Assembly: GCA_013399115.1 (NCBI GenBank)
Contig: VXAA01003837.1
Location: 1,285,173-1,349,172 of the forward strand
From: Anseranas semipalmata
Taxonomy: Eukaryota > Chordata > Aves > Anseriformes > Anseranatidae
Direction of reading: 5' to 3'
Length of the DNA: 64,000 nt
The notes under the pieces were generated by a model, which had not been told where the DNA came from, made no database searches, and saw only the letters and a program-made list of their open reading frames with translations. A program made the position numbers and the translations under genes. Shown here in pieces: positions 26,768 to 39,229 of the stretch (positions are counted from its first letter, which is position 1; every line of letters starts with the position of its first letter).

Positions 26768-27722
26768 TGGCCAGTTGATGTAATCTTTTCGGATTTCAGT
26801 AAAGCTTTTGATACTGTTTCTTACAGTATCCTTATGGACAAAATGTCCAGCATACAGCTAGATAAATACATAATATGATGGGTGAACATTTGGCTGACAG
26901 GTCAGGCTCAAAGGGCTATAGCAAATGGGGGTACATCAGGCTGGCAGCCAGTCACCAGTGGGGTTCCACAGAGCTCCATTTTAGGGCCAATTCTCTTTAA
27001 TGTTTTCATAAATGGCTTGGACACAGGACTTGAAGATATATTGAGTAAGCTTGTGAATGACAGTAAATTAGGAAGAGCTGTTGACTCCATTGAGGGTAGA
27101 GAGGCCTTGAAGAGACATCTTGACAGACTAGAGGGCTGGGCAATCACCAACTGCATGAAGTTAAACAAGAGCAAGTGCCAGATTCTGCATGTGGGATGGG
27201 GCAACCCTGGCAATATGTACAGACTGGGGGATGAGAGGCTGGAGAGCAGCCCTGCGGACAGGGATCTGGGCGCTTTGGTGATGGCAAGCTGAATCTGAGC
27301 CAGCAGTGTGCCCTGGCAGCCAAAAGGGCCAACCGTGTGTCCTGGGGTGCATCACGGCATTGCCAGCCGGCCGAGGGAAGCAACTGTCCCGCTCTGCGCT
27401 GGTGCGGCCTCACCTCGAGCACTGTGTGCAGNCTGGTGACAGCGACAGGACCTGAGGCAACGGCATGGAGCTGTGACAGGGGAAGTTCAGGCTGGGTGTT
27501 AGGAAAAGGTTCGTCACCGAGAGGGTGGTCGGGCACTGGAACAGGCTCCCCTCCCAGGGCGGTGGTCATGGCACTGAGCCTGCCGGAGTTCAAAGGGCGT
27601 TTGGACAACACTCTCAGACATATGGCTTGGTTTTTGGGGGGGATCCTGTGTGGAGCCAGGAGTTGGACTCAATGATCCTTGTGGGTCCTTTCCAACTCAG
27701 GATATTGTATACTATTCTATGA
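26768..27722 (+). mobile_element. 5'-truncated, decayed CR1 LINE with 3' end, internally shortened at 27432
   Basis: The copy begins inside the reverse transcriptase at DVIFSDFSKAFDTV, which contains the motif A region (family F-x-D-F-x-x-AFD). The motif B block GVPQSSILGPILFN follows near 26960-27000. At motif C, where the family has FADD, the copy reads LVNDSK, so one catalytic aspartate is lost. A stop codon interrupts the frame near 26879 and another near 27290. The tail carries the typical CR1 3' sequence (GTTGGACTCAATGATCCTTG, then TTCCAACTCAGGATATT) and ends in a TATTCTATGA unit, the CR1 terminal motif. Between GTGTGCAG and the 3' part, roughly two hundred or more family bases are missing exactly at an ambiguous base. 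The copy is dead. Confidence 0.95.
27432..27432. other. Ambiguous base (N), the only one noticed in the window
   Basis: A single N sits at the junction where the CR1 copy skips an internal segment expected in the family. It may mark a closed or misjoined assembly gap rather than a true single-base ambiguity. Confidence 0.9.
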
Positions 27723-29690
27723 AATATTGCTGTGCATATTACCTCCATGCACAAATAACAGAATTTATTTGCAGAAATTAGGAGCTGCTGGACAAAAACA
27801 TTAGATGCCCTCTCAAAATGTAGAGGAAAAGCAGTTCTCAGATCTTTTTTTCATTTTTCAACCACTCTCAAAACTCAAATGCATGCATTAATATTACCAA
27901 CAGCTATTATAATTACCATGATTCATCTGTACAAGACTCACTCCTTTAGGCCACGTCCCACACTCTCTGGGGAACTGGCATCACAGCACTGCAGTCTTCC
28001 TCCTGCTCCAACACCCCGTGAGCTAAATACAACTTGTTGGACAAGTCTGTTTAACAGATGGGACCTACAGCAGTTGTGGTGCCATGCTGCAACCACAGTA
28101 TTATGCATTTTGTAGGGTGGAAGAACAATCTCCCTGGTGATAATGGGGTGAGCTCACTGAAGGCTTGGCTATCAGCTCAATACCTGCACCACCGAGCTAC
28201 ACCTGTGTTCTTCCACCTAAACTGGTTTCTCCATCTCTGTGGTTTTCATGTTACTAAATTAAAGAAGGTGTAATTGGGTAATATGCCTCAAAGGTTTCTT
28301 TCCAAAAATATCATTATTACTCTACTCAGTCACCTGGCCTTCATTTTTAAGGCAAAAGGAACTGAATCACTGCAGATTTGAAAAGATACTACATAAGGTC
28401 AAATGTTCAAAGGACTTCGTTGCAAGCATAACTCAGTATACACAATTCCACATATGCTTTCTTCCATATGCAAATAAATGCTACAGATGCACAACCCACT
28501 TGCACGTATCTGCACATGCCAAAGGGATTTACACATGTTAATACTTGGAAAGCAAAGTGAGAATGTATATAAAACGGCATGCACAAAGTACATTCATCCA
28601 TGTGCATATCCCTCTGGAGGAATCACTACTTGGATGTATTTCTAAGCTAAAAAGCAGTTAAACTGATATGTCACCCTCTCTCCAACAACTAATGATTACA
28701 GTGTGTTAATTACACTGCATCTGTTGGAACCTTTAGCAAATAATTTGTGGACCTGATCTATTATTTATAATACCAATAGAAATTACAAGTAATGTCCTAA
28801 AGTCACACTTATGCAAAGTGGCAGCAGAAGGAAACCATACCACGTTGTCCCTGTCCTGCAACTTCCTTGTGCAAACACTGTATGCTGGGACAAAGCAGCT
28901 ATAAAAAAAAAAAACTTTTCTGAATTTTACTTTCTGCAGATGGAGAGCAAGCAGTAAGAGAATATAAAGACTTGCACAGAGGAAGGAAAAGGATATAAGA
29001 AGTGTTTAAAATGTCATTTACAGTCCCAAAGTAGCTCTGAAATACTGTAGGCCATGTACTGCCATTGCCTTTAGTCAAGTTTCCCACATGCCTGGCATTC
29101 ACAGAAGCTTTTGAATGCCCAAATATAAAGGTATACAGCAGGGTCTGCTAAGGAGAGAGCCATCTTAACACAGCTATGCCTCAAATCTAGCTCTCTGCCT
29201 CTAATTGTGGTGTCGCTACTCCTGGTATGAAATCCATATGGATTTGCCAAACCACCATGCTTTTTAAGGCAAAGAGTTACACTTTAATGCTAGTGCAAAT
29301 TCCACAGGAGTCATCTTCTAACACAGGGCTGCTGATCTGTTCCTGTGTCAGGAAGCAGCTCTCTGTCCTATCCTGCACAGAGCTCTGATCCACAGCCCTG
29401 CTTTTCCCCCACCTCTCATGCCCTACAAGCACTACCTAGCATTAGTATTGCTTTTATGTTTTCTCCAGTATAACAATTCAATTTCCAAGCAAAGAAAAAA
29501 ACAAACAAAAAGATTTTTTTTCCAACTGGTGGCCCAGCAAACAATGTAAGATCTGAAAGTCAAACCTTTCTTCCTTGAGTTTCCTCAAACCAGTAACAAC
29601 AGTTCCTTGGAGCAGATGGCACTGAACTGATGTAAACTGGAGTATAATTGCCACCCTTCTCTTTGTAACAGAAACAGAGCTTTTGCATCT

Positions 29691-29709
29691 CATTATTATT
29701 ATTATTATG
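29691..29709 (+). repeat. ATT microsatellite, about six units
   Basis: Uninterrupted ATT units after TGCATCTC and before GGGACC. A short simple repeat. Confidence 0.9.
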
Positions 29710-29939
29710 GGACCTAAGTATTACTTAGCTGTTCTTTTTATACCGCTTTAGCTAGCCCACTTATTCACCAGAAAGCAAATAATCACTCAGGCTGAAGTTT
29801 ATGAAACTTCTGGGATTCACAAACGTGTTTCATGAATTTCTGGCAGTTGTCCGAATGTTCACAAATAATGTGATGCCAGTAATCAGAACAAGTCAAAACT
29901 TGACACTTCTATTCATAAATCAGGAGATGTTTTATTTTT

Positions 29940-30020
29940 ACTGCTTGAACAGTTCTGTTCCCAAGCACGACTGGATTTGAACCACCAACCTAGAGGTGAA
30001 AGGACCTTTATTTAATGAAT
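29940..30020 (-). repeat. Possible tRNA-derived SINE or dispersed repeat fragment with a B-box-like motif
   Basis: On the minus strand, positions 29983-29973 read GGTTCAAATCC, which fits the RNA polymerase III B-box pattern GGTTCRANTCC. It is preceded by CCTCTAGGTTGGT and followed by AGTCGTGCTTGGGAACAG. A convincing A-box is not visible, and the T-stem-like pairing around the motif is poor, so this is not a functional tRNA gene. The wording resembles old sauropsid dispersed repeats, but I cannot name the family. Boundaries are guesses. Confidence 0.38.
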
Positions 30021-33000
30021 TTGTTTAGGTTTGTATGAAATATAAAAAAGTTCCTATCCAGGAGTCTCACCACCTCTGCCATATATTAAAAAACAGGCCA
30101 ACTGACACAGACAAAAATAAACTCAGCAACTTCCAAAAGCCAGAGAAGGCACAAAAAAGACTCTGGCCAGATACCTCAAATCTTTCTATGTAAACTAAAA
30201 ACTTTTGCACACACTATTTCACTCTTCTCCAGTGCCTAGAACATGAAGAGATGCGTCCCTCAGGTCAGCAGAATTGGACTCTCCCAGGCTGGAGGGAAAG
30301 AGAGCATTCAGTCATACTGCTGCCGAGGAGATCTGTCCCGTATTCTCTCCTTCAAACCAAGAGGACTTCAGCCAAGATGCCTCTGTGGCTTGCAGCTGCA
30401 GGGGTATCACTAGGGAGACAGAGCACTCTGTTAAGCAAAGAGGATCCAAGATCCAAGACCTTATGCCAAGAATCTATTTTAGCCTCCCCCACAAGCCCAC
30501 AAACACAGCACAGGTCCTGGAGCACCAGTGTTAAGTGCTGATGGTGAAAACTTCCACTCATCACTCCACGCACATGGATGAGACTCTGCAAACCATTCCA
30601 TATGTCCCACCACTGCCTCATGTTCCTCTCCACACACTGCACGTGCACCCTGGACGTCTCCTGAGTCCCAGGGAGGTTTCCTGCTCTTGCACATTGCAGA
30701 GCAGTTGCACTCAGCCAGTTCCTCCTGCCACAGTCAGAAAATAGCTGTTTTACAACTCCAAAAATGGGAGAGGGAAGAGAAAAAAGCATTGACTTCAAGG
30801 CATAAAATGAAACAAATCCGTACGAGGATTTTCTACCCCAAGCATTTGATAAGGCTCTACAGGCCAACTTCTGTCCTCCTGCTGCTGGCGCTGTCCCTTC
30901 TGGTGCCAGCCATGAGCACCATTCGCTGTCCTACTCAGCCAGCCGCTGCCCTTTCACTCTGCTCTCGAAGAGGGGATAGGTAGGTGTGGGGAGACAAGGG
31001 CAGAAAATGGAGGCATGTCTTTCCAAAACCAGCTTTTCTCCTCATACAGAACACACTAGACGTGTAATTACAGCTTGGGCTCCCAGAGACAATCCCAGAG
31101 CTGCTATAGGAAGATCCCTTCCAAAGTACACACAAAAGTAACCGGAGGATCAGCTCTTTGCCTTTTTGAATGTTGCAGAAAAGAAGTGCCCATAGAAAGG
31201 TTACAAGGGATTGTCATTCTCCGACACGCTGTACGTTTTGTTTTCCAGACCCTCTATGCAAATACGCTTGTGCTCCTATCATGAAACACCCTGTTCATTA
31301 TTCCCACTAGAAGAAAGGTTTCCAGTTAAAACACCATACTGAGGTTTCTCTGGGCAAGAAGTGCCAGTGAAAGACAGGTTGAGCAAAGACCAGCGATCCC
31401 CATCCCATCCATCTGCCCTCCCTCTCAGCGAGGCATGTGTCACATCGGCAGCTGCCAGACATCACGCTGCTCCACACTGCAGTGGTTAGGGAGGCTGCAT
31501 GCAGGAAAATGAACTCCCCGAGTTCCTGCTCTAGCCAGAGTGGATCTGGATAAAGAGTGTGATCCATTGCAACCAGGCAACAGCACACACTTCCTCCCCT
31601 TCGAGTGTCTAAAAAGTAACCTGTGCAGATTGTTTTCTCCTGGACAGCTCTGCTTTTAAGGAGGCTGAATAACCAAAAGCACCTCCCAACTGAAATTACA
31701 TCCCCCTTGCCTTCTGAAACTTACCACTTCAATAACATCATTTATAGCTCCATTGTTGCAATACGAAGCCCTAAGGAGAACTGGCTCCTACAACATGTTG
31801 CCATTACATTTTAGCAAAGGATGAATGTAGCTGCAAATCTCTGCAAAATACAGCAGAGATCTATTAAACGCATAACTTCCCTGGCACCAAAATGTTATTC
31901 TTTTAGCAAGTCTCCTTCTTCCCTAGGATTCTGATGAAGTGTGCTCTGCCATGTTGTGAAATACACCGTGTTTTGGTGTGATACACAGAAAATGTCTTTG
32001 TTTAACACAGCTTATTTTTTATCATGTCACTTTTCTATTGGATTTCTTTTCTGTGAACTGGAAGCATATTATTGTGACAGATACACTGCTTTACCAGGGG
32101 GCTTTGCTATGTGACCTGCAGCGTCACAATGAGGACTAGGTCTTCCCTGAAATGCAGGCTGGAAGACTCAACACAACATTAAGGAATATGGAGCAAATAA
32201 AGAACCAGGAAAAGCAATTCAGCAGCACTCCCAGCTAAGTGGACTGCAGAGGCATTTTTCCAGCCTGAAACACAGGCCTTCTATAAAAAATTTAAAAGTG
32301 AAATGTTATTTGTCGTACTATGCTCATTCTTCCATTTAAACACACTTACCAGACTCAAAATAAGAGCTCAAGAAAGTCAGGGAATACCGCCAGCATGTCC
32401 ATTTTGCCAGGACGAGGCAATGTGGTAACAGAGCACAAGCTAGTCTCACCAGCCCAGAGTGCGTCCCCTCTCATAACCGCTGCTCTTCTTGTTTCTTCCA
32501 GATTCTCCAGAAAAAGTAAACAGGAACATGAGATAAATAAAATTGCTTGGCAGAGAAGGTGCTAGCACAGTGCCCCACATGCAAGGATTCAATTTTCTGC
32601 TTCATTGTGAATTTCGTCAAACACCTGACGGGATGAAGTCCCATGAGATATCTGATCCGATAGCTCACCACTGCTGCAGTCGGTGTGAGGAACTGGTTCA
32701 CAAAGAGTTGGGTGGTAAGAAGACTTCTCTCTTTTGGCAGGAGTGAACTGTTAGATCAGCTCAGCCACCTTGCGCAAGTTGCCCCTCAGGCGCCTGCGCT
32801 GAAAGAGGTGACGTGCTTAATCCCAAACTCTTTTAACATCTTTGTTTCCAGCAGTAGCGCTCCCTACACACCTCAGCATCTGCACAGGTCACCGCTTGAG
32901 CTGGGCTGCACACCAAGGTCACACCTAGCCCTGCTGGAATCCACAAACCAGCCTTTCCTCTTCCCAACTCCCTTGAGGGACCTGCGGGTGAGTGCCGAGC

Positions 33001-33784
33001 ACACCTAGGCAGGGCGTGCTCCTCCCAGAGCAGGCTGCCCCGGCCTCCTCTCAGGCCAAAGCACGCCACACAGATGAGCCACTGCTGCTCCACTGAATTA
33101 CTCAGCAGTTCCTGCACTCCTGCAGAAGCTTCACACCTCAACCAGAGGGCTTCAAGTAAACATCGCTCATTTCCCGGGAGGATGTTGTAATTACCTGGCT
33201 ACCTGCTGTTCTTTGGGGTGCTCCCCACTCCTCTTGTCAAAGCCCTGTTACTTCACAGAAAGACTTTAGGTTTCATTGAATGAATGGACAGAGGAAACAC
33301 TGTGATTTTATCTTTCATCTCACGACCACGGTGTTCATTTGGGGATTTCTACTACTGTCTTATAAGCTGTTTAATATGAAAAGTATAATCAATTCTTAAG
33401 GAAGGTGTCACAACTTATGTACTTTTCTGCTTGAGCAAAGGCAGGTTACCTTGGATTTCTTTGGCAACATGGAAAACCTCCGGAAGGGAGGATAGACAAA
33501 AGCTCCGTTTAGGATGACCTGGAAAAGTCAGAACATTTTTTTCTGGAAAAGAAGATTTGAGCTCTAAGTCTCTCGTGCTCCGATCAGGCAACCTGGATAG
33601 CTGATTGAGGTCCCGAACGCTGGATGAAGTTAGGGGCTGAAGTGCCAAAGTCATCTCTCATCCATGACATATTTGGTATCTGCTCATGTTTTTTGAGCTT
33701 ACTGGCTTGAACCAGTCGTGTCTTTTCCTTGTAGGGACACTAAGCTGGGAACCACCACCTGACAAGTGCGTTGGCTCATGCCAG

Positions 33785-33960
33785 AGGCCAAGCTGACACT
33801 TAGTAAGAAGCAGATTGGGTTCGAGTCCAAAGTCAAGGACTGAATTCACTCAACCATGTAGAGTTTGCCTCTAAGCCTCACTCCCTCATCTGCAAAGTAC
33901 ACAGCAGCACTTACTTCCAGGATTACTTTAAGGAAAAGTTATATTAAAGGTTATTCAGGT
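33785..33960 (+). mobile_element. MIR (CORE-SINE) relic, plus orientation
   Basis: The B-box GGTTCGAGTCC lies at 33818-33828, where MIR has GGTTCGAATCC. About 40 bases downstream, 33868-33897 reads CCTCTAAGCCTCACTCCCTC then ATCTGCAAAG, matching the MIR block 'cctctgtgcctcagtttcctcatctgtaaaa'. GCACTTACTTCCAGGATTA then follows the MIR tail. MIR is a tRNA-headed SINE mobilised by L2 that was active in early amniotes. Copies in birds are rare and highly diverged. The core block between the two matches is degraded. The order and spacing of two independent blocks make the call fairly safe. Confidence 0.65.
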
Positions 33961-36029
33961 GTAAAGAAGATCATGCAAGTAGGTAAGGCAAAGAGACAGG
34001 TATGTCATAAGCCCCAGCAGCCCTGCTTCCTTCCCACACCCCTCAGCAGAGGGGACTTGCTGCACACACTTCTGGGCCTTCAGATTCATTAGGGCTAGGC
34101 AGGAAAAGATGGCTCATACACAGTGCTTATCCTGCTAATCAATAAGCTTCCTTCCTGCCTGATAACCAAACCACTTCTAACATTAACAGTGTTATTTAAG
34201 ATCTGTGGAAGTTTTGTCCATTCCAAGCAAACCAGAAATACCTTGACCTAGATACTGAGAAGAAAACAATGTTGAGTAAAATTCAGGACTGCCAGTTCAC
34301 CTATCAATGCACTTGACATTTTATTGAGGAATTGGAGTAAAACTGTTTTACCCAAAAGATTCTTACACCAGCATATTTATTCAGGGAAAGAGAGAGAAAA
34401 TCATTCTGACACTTTCCCCACCTCTCACTTTAGATTGAAAGGGGTGCATTTTATAGTCCACGAAGAAGGTACATGGGTTGCCTATGAGCCCTGTTCAGGG
34501 ACTGCAGGTAGCAAATACAATTATATCAGAAAGCATAGGTGAACGAGAGACTCATCTACACTTCCTCCTGAGGAAAAAAGAAGCATGGTGAAAGAACAAA
34601 AAGAACACAAAGAGCATTTCTACCATGTCACAAGTGGGCAAGCTCGAGACAGTGACCTGCTCTGTAAAGGGCGATGACTGATGCAGAATGCCTCAGTAAA
34701 CATTACCAAAAGCACTACCAAGCTGTTGCTCTCTTTGTCTTTAAGAAATGCTGGGAGTATGCAGCACCTTTGAAAAGTAAGGCCTAATTTCTTTCCAGGT
34801 CTGTACCAAAATTTGTAATTGCTTCTACAAAATGGTGTGCCTGCAAAATTTGTCTAACATATCCATATTGCAAAGCTAAGAGAAAATTCGAGCGTCTTGC
34901 CCTCTGTCCAGGAGCTGGAGCCCCATTGAATCTCACAGTCTAATCTATGAGATTTCTGGTTATTCCTCTTATCCATGCAAATTTTGGTGCTTACCTGAAC
35001 ATATTTCAGCAGATGGAGTATTTTAAGTTTTTACCTACCTCGAAGACGTCCTGCTTAATAAAAGGTAGAAAAGGGAAAGAAGGACTTTCAAAAAAGATCA
35101 AATACATCATAAGCTTGGCAGACACTGTAGCCCTGAAACAGCAGTTTGAAACTTGCACCATAACAAATCTTCTCCTATACATTATCTCACAGGAAACAAC
35201 ACATGATAAATTCTTAGCACAATGTGATTCCCCTCCTTCCACCTCCTCCCCACTTCAGAAAGATTTAACATCTAATTCAGCTTTTGACGAGCTGCTTCAT
35301 CACTGCGGGAACGCTGTTGATCTCTGTCGGAACCCTGCGGCCTTGGACAGAACAAACTGAAAGGGAAAAAAATTTTTGGCCGTCTGTAATGATAAATAAA
35401 TACATTACAGGATACAACTCTGGGGAATGGAGGCTGACACTGACTGAGCACTGTGACCTCCACACAGCTGCCAAGTCTCAGTCATTTAACAAAAGTCAAC
35501 TTTTGTTTGCCTTTTCTCCCCCCACCCAATGACAATTTCTTAAAGTCCAAATGCACGATGGAAAAAGGAAAAAAATCAAAACAATAAAAAATAGAAGAGA
35601 ACTCCAAATCCCTCCTCATCTGCTGCCCAGAGGCACTTCAGTTTTGACAGAACAATATTTTATTCCTTTGGTCTCATGGAAAATGGGTGAAACAAGTCCA
35701 TACTACATCAAGAGCAGCAGGATGGGGAAGCTAAGCCACAGGGAATTCTCAAATCCCTTTCTTCAAAACCTCATTTTAGGATGTGCCTGCCTTCGGGCTG
35801 GTTCTTGGCACTGATTTGATTTTCTGTCCACTTAATAAGTCCCACTCACAAAATCAAATATGTATGGCAGATGTTGGGTCTTCACATTGATGGCAACAAT
35901 AACAAATTAGAGAGGGAGCAATTAGTTACCCCACTGGCTAATCCAGCTCCTTATCTCTGGAAGCCTCACCCACTCCTGTCAAGCTATCTCCTAGACTCTC
36001 CATTTCAACATCTGATTCCCATTTCTCTC
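33961..36029. other. Unique non-coding stretch between two MIR relics
   Basis: Only short chance frames; the largest is 137 codons at 34947-35360 with no recognisable domain. No repeat identified. Confidence 0.55.
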
Positions 36030-36196
36030 CAATCATAACAGAAAGGTGATACCTCCTGCCACCTCTCCTCATTTTACAGATGCACAAAGTGATAAAGAAA
36101 GCGTCACAACAAAGTCAATCAAGCTGAAAGCCAGGTATGGACTGCAAGCCTTAACTCCCACATCTGCATTCTGCTTACCACAACATATTGTTCCAT
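36030..36196 (-). mobile_element. MIR (CORE-SINE) relic, minus orientation
   Basis: Read on the plus strand this follows antisense MIR: CTCATTTTACAGATG at 36068-36082 (MIR antisense 'ccattttacagatg'), then ACAAAGTGATAAAG, GTCACAACAAAGTC and GCTGAAAGCCAGG (family 'aggtcacacagctagtaagtggcagagccagg'), then ATCTGCATTCTGCTTACCAC (family 'gtccatgctcttaaccac'). The B-box region is degraded (GGTATGGACTGCAAGCC). Four ordered blocks over about 160 bases support the call. The copy lies about 2 kb from an oppositely oriented MIR at 33.8 kb. Confidence 0.7.
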
Positions 36197-39100
36197 TAAC
36201 TCCATGTGCTTTAGAGGAACCACAGAGGATTCAGCTTGATCAAACAAGTTCATGGTCAGGCTCTCAGGGCTCATCAGCACCTTATAGCAAAGTGCAGCAC
36301 AGAAAACCCTACACTAGCATGGATGAAGCTAATTCCAGTACAGAAAGAGAACAGCTTGACCAGCGTGGTGTTAATCAGCCCCACTAGCATGGTGAGCTAT
36401 TAATCTCAGGGACAAAGCTAATGTAGCTACACAACTCCTGAAGCCCATGCCAGTATTTCTTCCCAATTGCACAGCGCAGATTCTCCAGCTCACTCGGAGC
36501 CGTCTCAGGGACACACAGCACAGCATGTTTCAAGTGTTTCTTCTGCTCCCCTTACTCCACCAAGAAATTTCTCCTGCTCACCACCAGCCTTGCTGCCAAC
36601 ACCAACCTCTCTATCCTTATAGCTCCTGACTTGCAGATCATTTAACTCACCTATTCACCAAAGCACCTATTTAATCCACTCTGCTCACAGTTACTACAAT
36701 TAAAACGCTTTTTATTTTCAAATATCTTATGGCTACTTATGCTTCATAATGCCCTTGTTATTTTCCATCCCTTTCACCTCCCATTATACACAGTATAAGA
36801 GATGATTCAACGCACACAGACAGTTAAAAAGTCATGATTCAACCCCTTTATCTTTTCTCTCTGGTTTACATTTTTAATTTCTCAATCTATCTTTGTTTTT
36901 AGGGTGGTTGGGTTTTTTTTTTTTTTTCCATTTTGTTTAGGTTTAGAGGGTTTGAATGGTTCCCTCTCAGTTACAAATAGGACCTTTCTAATATGTCTTA
37001 CTGTGTATGAATACTCACCTGAAGCTTTATGATTGCTTCAAAACTACCCTCTGAGGGTGTCAAAAAACATTTTTCTTCATCTTGGTCAATTCCCTTAGCC
37101 TGTTCTGCCAGGAATACTTATTCCACGTTAGTTTTATCTTTGATTGTCCTGTAGTTGTTTCCTGCAAAAGTTCTATTACAGTCTGTGTTAGCAAATGGCT
37201 GCTTGATACACCACAGAGGAAGAGTTACAGATTGATTTTCATAAAACCCGCCAGGATTTCTAAGTGGTGCACAAGCATTCCCCAATAAACATCAAGCTCA
37301 CATCTAGACCTGCCCATCAGAACAGGGCTGACACTTTCTATGGGAAAGTGGATAAGAAAAAAAATGTCAAGGCTGTAATTCCCAAACCTTTCACCTGAGT
37401 CAAATACAATGAAAAACAAAAGGTATGACAAAAAAATCAAACAAAGAGAAGCTCTACTGCTGAACCAGCTACACCAGAAACATGGCCCTCTATCTCGGTC
37501 AACATTTTGGAACACGAATTCCGCCTTTCAGAAACCAACGAGGCTTTCACTGTGCTCCACAACTCACCTATTGCAAGTAACAGCAAAGGGTATCTAATGT
37601 GATCTAAGCTTCTAGCAGAACTGAAAGTTTCTATAGAAGTCAAAGGGAAAAAAAAAAAATCAGACATGGACATCTGGGTGGACATTATCTGCTAGTACAG
37701 TCCACGTTGCTGGCATGCCTTGTCTCTTGCTATAGCAGATATCCTACGTGTGCATGCTCTGCATGTATGTTTAAACAAAAAAGCTGATAAGGAGTACTTG
37801 TCTGTCAGCAGTATCTGAAGCCCACGGCTCTTTGAGAGCATTTGGGTTTACTTGGCGGGTCATGCTGACTCCTTGCGAACCATTTATCATCGCAAAAACC
37901 TCCAGAGGTTGGCACTATGCCAGTGTCTTGTCTTTTCTTCCCTCCCCCCAGCCCTTTCTCCCCTCCTGGGTATTGATGCTACATCAAAACAAACCCCCAG
38001 TTCACATAGCAACAGAACATTTTTATATAACCTCTGCATGGGAACACTGCACAAACCATCGGACAATCACTTGGAGCATGTTAGGTAATTCCAGGATATT
38101 TTGCTGGTTTCTATCAAAAACACCCCAGATTAAATGAACTATAAAGGGGAAGAGGATCTTTTGCACATGGGCCAGACTTGAAATACATCTTGGCACCAAG
38201 GACGTTAGGGGATTAGTGCACCTATTGGTTCCATGTTCTAAATTTTGCCATTTTCTATCTCACTTGGAATCAGAATGGAGAGTCCAAAGCATTTAAGCCA
38301 GTTTGTGCAGAATGTAATTGAAAGCAAAATGATGCTGAAGCAATGTGCTGAGTCAGGGCTTTAAGAAGACAAAGACTAAAATTTAGATTTTGGTGGACAC
38401 TGAAAACTCCCATTGCTATCTGAAACAGAGAGATCTGTACAGACTGTATTTAGATAGTTATAAAACAGCTAGGTCATCTTAACTTCATTTTCCCCCTTCC
38501 TGTCACAGATTGTTAATACTTTGAATAAGGACATAAAGTTATTTCCAACCCTTTCACAGTATGTCCACCTCATACTTGTATTGTGCTAATCCCATATTTC
38601 AGGCCTTCCACTAATTTGTCGCAAGGATGACAAAGACCTTTTTTCTCCTCTTTCGATGTATAAATGGACTCTGAGGCTTTTTATTGCTTTCCCCTGATTC
38701 ACTGAAGATGGCTGTAGCTAGAAACAGGACATGAGGAAGAGTACACCAGGGCCTACAGTGACATTCATCTTAGAATCACCTGGAAGTTTCAGCAAGTTAC
38801 CTGATGTTCCCAAACCTTAGGACACTGCTGATGACTTTGATTCCTTCTTCTCTCTTCCTCTAAGTGTATTATAGCCTTTTGGTCTTAAATAAGTCATTGG
38901 AAAATGTTTTGTGGCAAGTAGACAGTATGAGAAATATATTTTGTGGACCTTTCCAGACTAAACATCTACAGCGTGATTGCTTGCAGTTGTAGTGGAATGC
39001 ACCACTCCAGTGCTCCTGCACCATTTGGGAAAGATAATAGTTAAGGTGTATCCATCTATCTAGGTTATTATACAGTGCACATCACTAAAGGATAATTTAT

Positions 39101-39211
39101 GCAGCAGCTAGAATACAGTTAATATATGACAAAATTATGGACTAACTTTTGTTGCTCTGGAGAAACTCTTCTATATACCATTTTCGTGATTGCAATGACA
39201 GAAATGGTAGA

Positions 39212-39229
39212 ATGTCTTAATTAAGACAT
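39212..39229. repeat. Perfect 18-bp palindrome
   Basis: ATGTCTTAATTAAGACAT is identical on both strands with no spacer. It includes TTAATTAA. It could be a dimeric homeodomain-type binding site or chance in AT-rich DNA. Confidence 0.92.

Larger units (their letters stand above)
27723..33784. other. Unique non-coding stretch
   Basis: No recognised exon. It contains an ATT simple repeat at 29691-29709 and the tRNA-like repeat fragment at about 29940-30020. A 171-codon minus-strand frame at 30352-30867 has no recognisable domain and is crossed by several open frames on the plus strand. Confidence 0.55.

Noticed and set aside
29940..30020. Functional tRNA gene on the minus strand
   Set aside because: A B-box-like word is present, but the T-stem is mismatched and no A-box, anticodon arm or acceptor stem can be drawn.
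30352..30867. 171-codon minus-strand open frame
   Set aside because: No recognisable domain; three or more competing plus-strand frames in the same interval.
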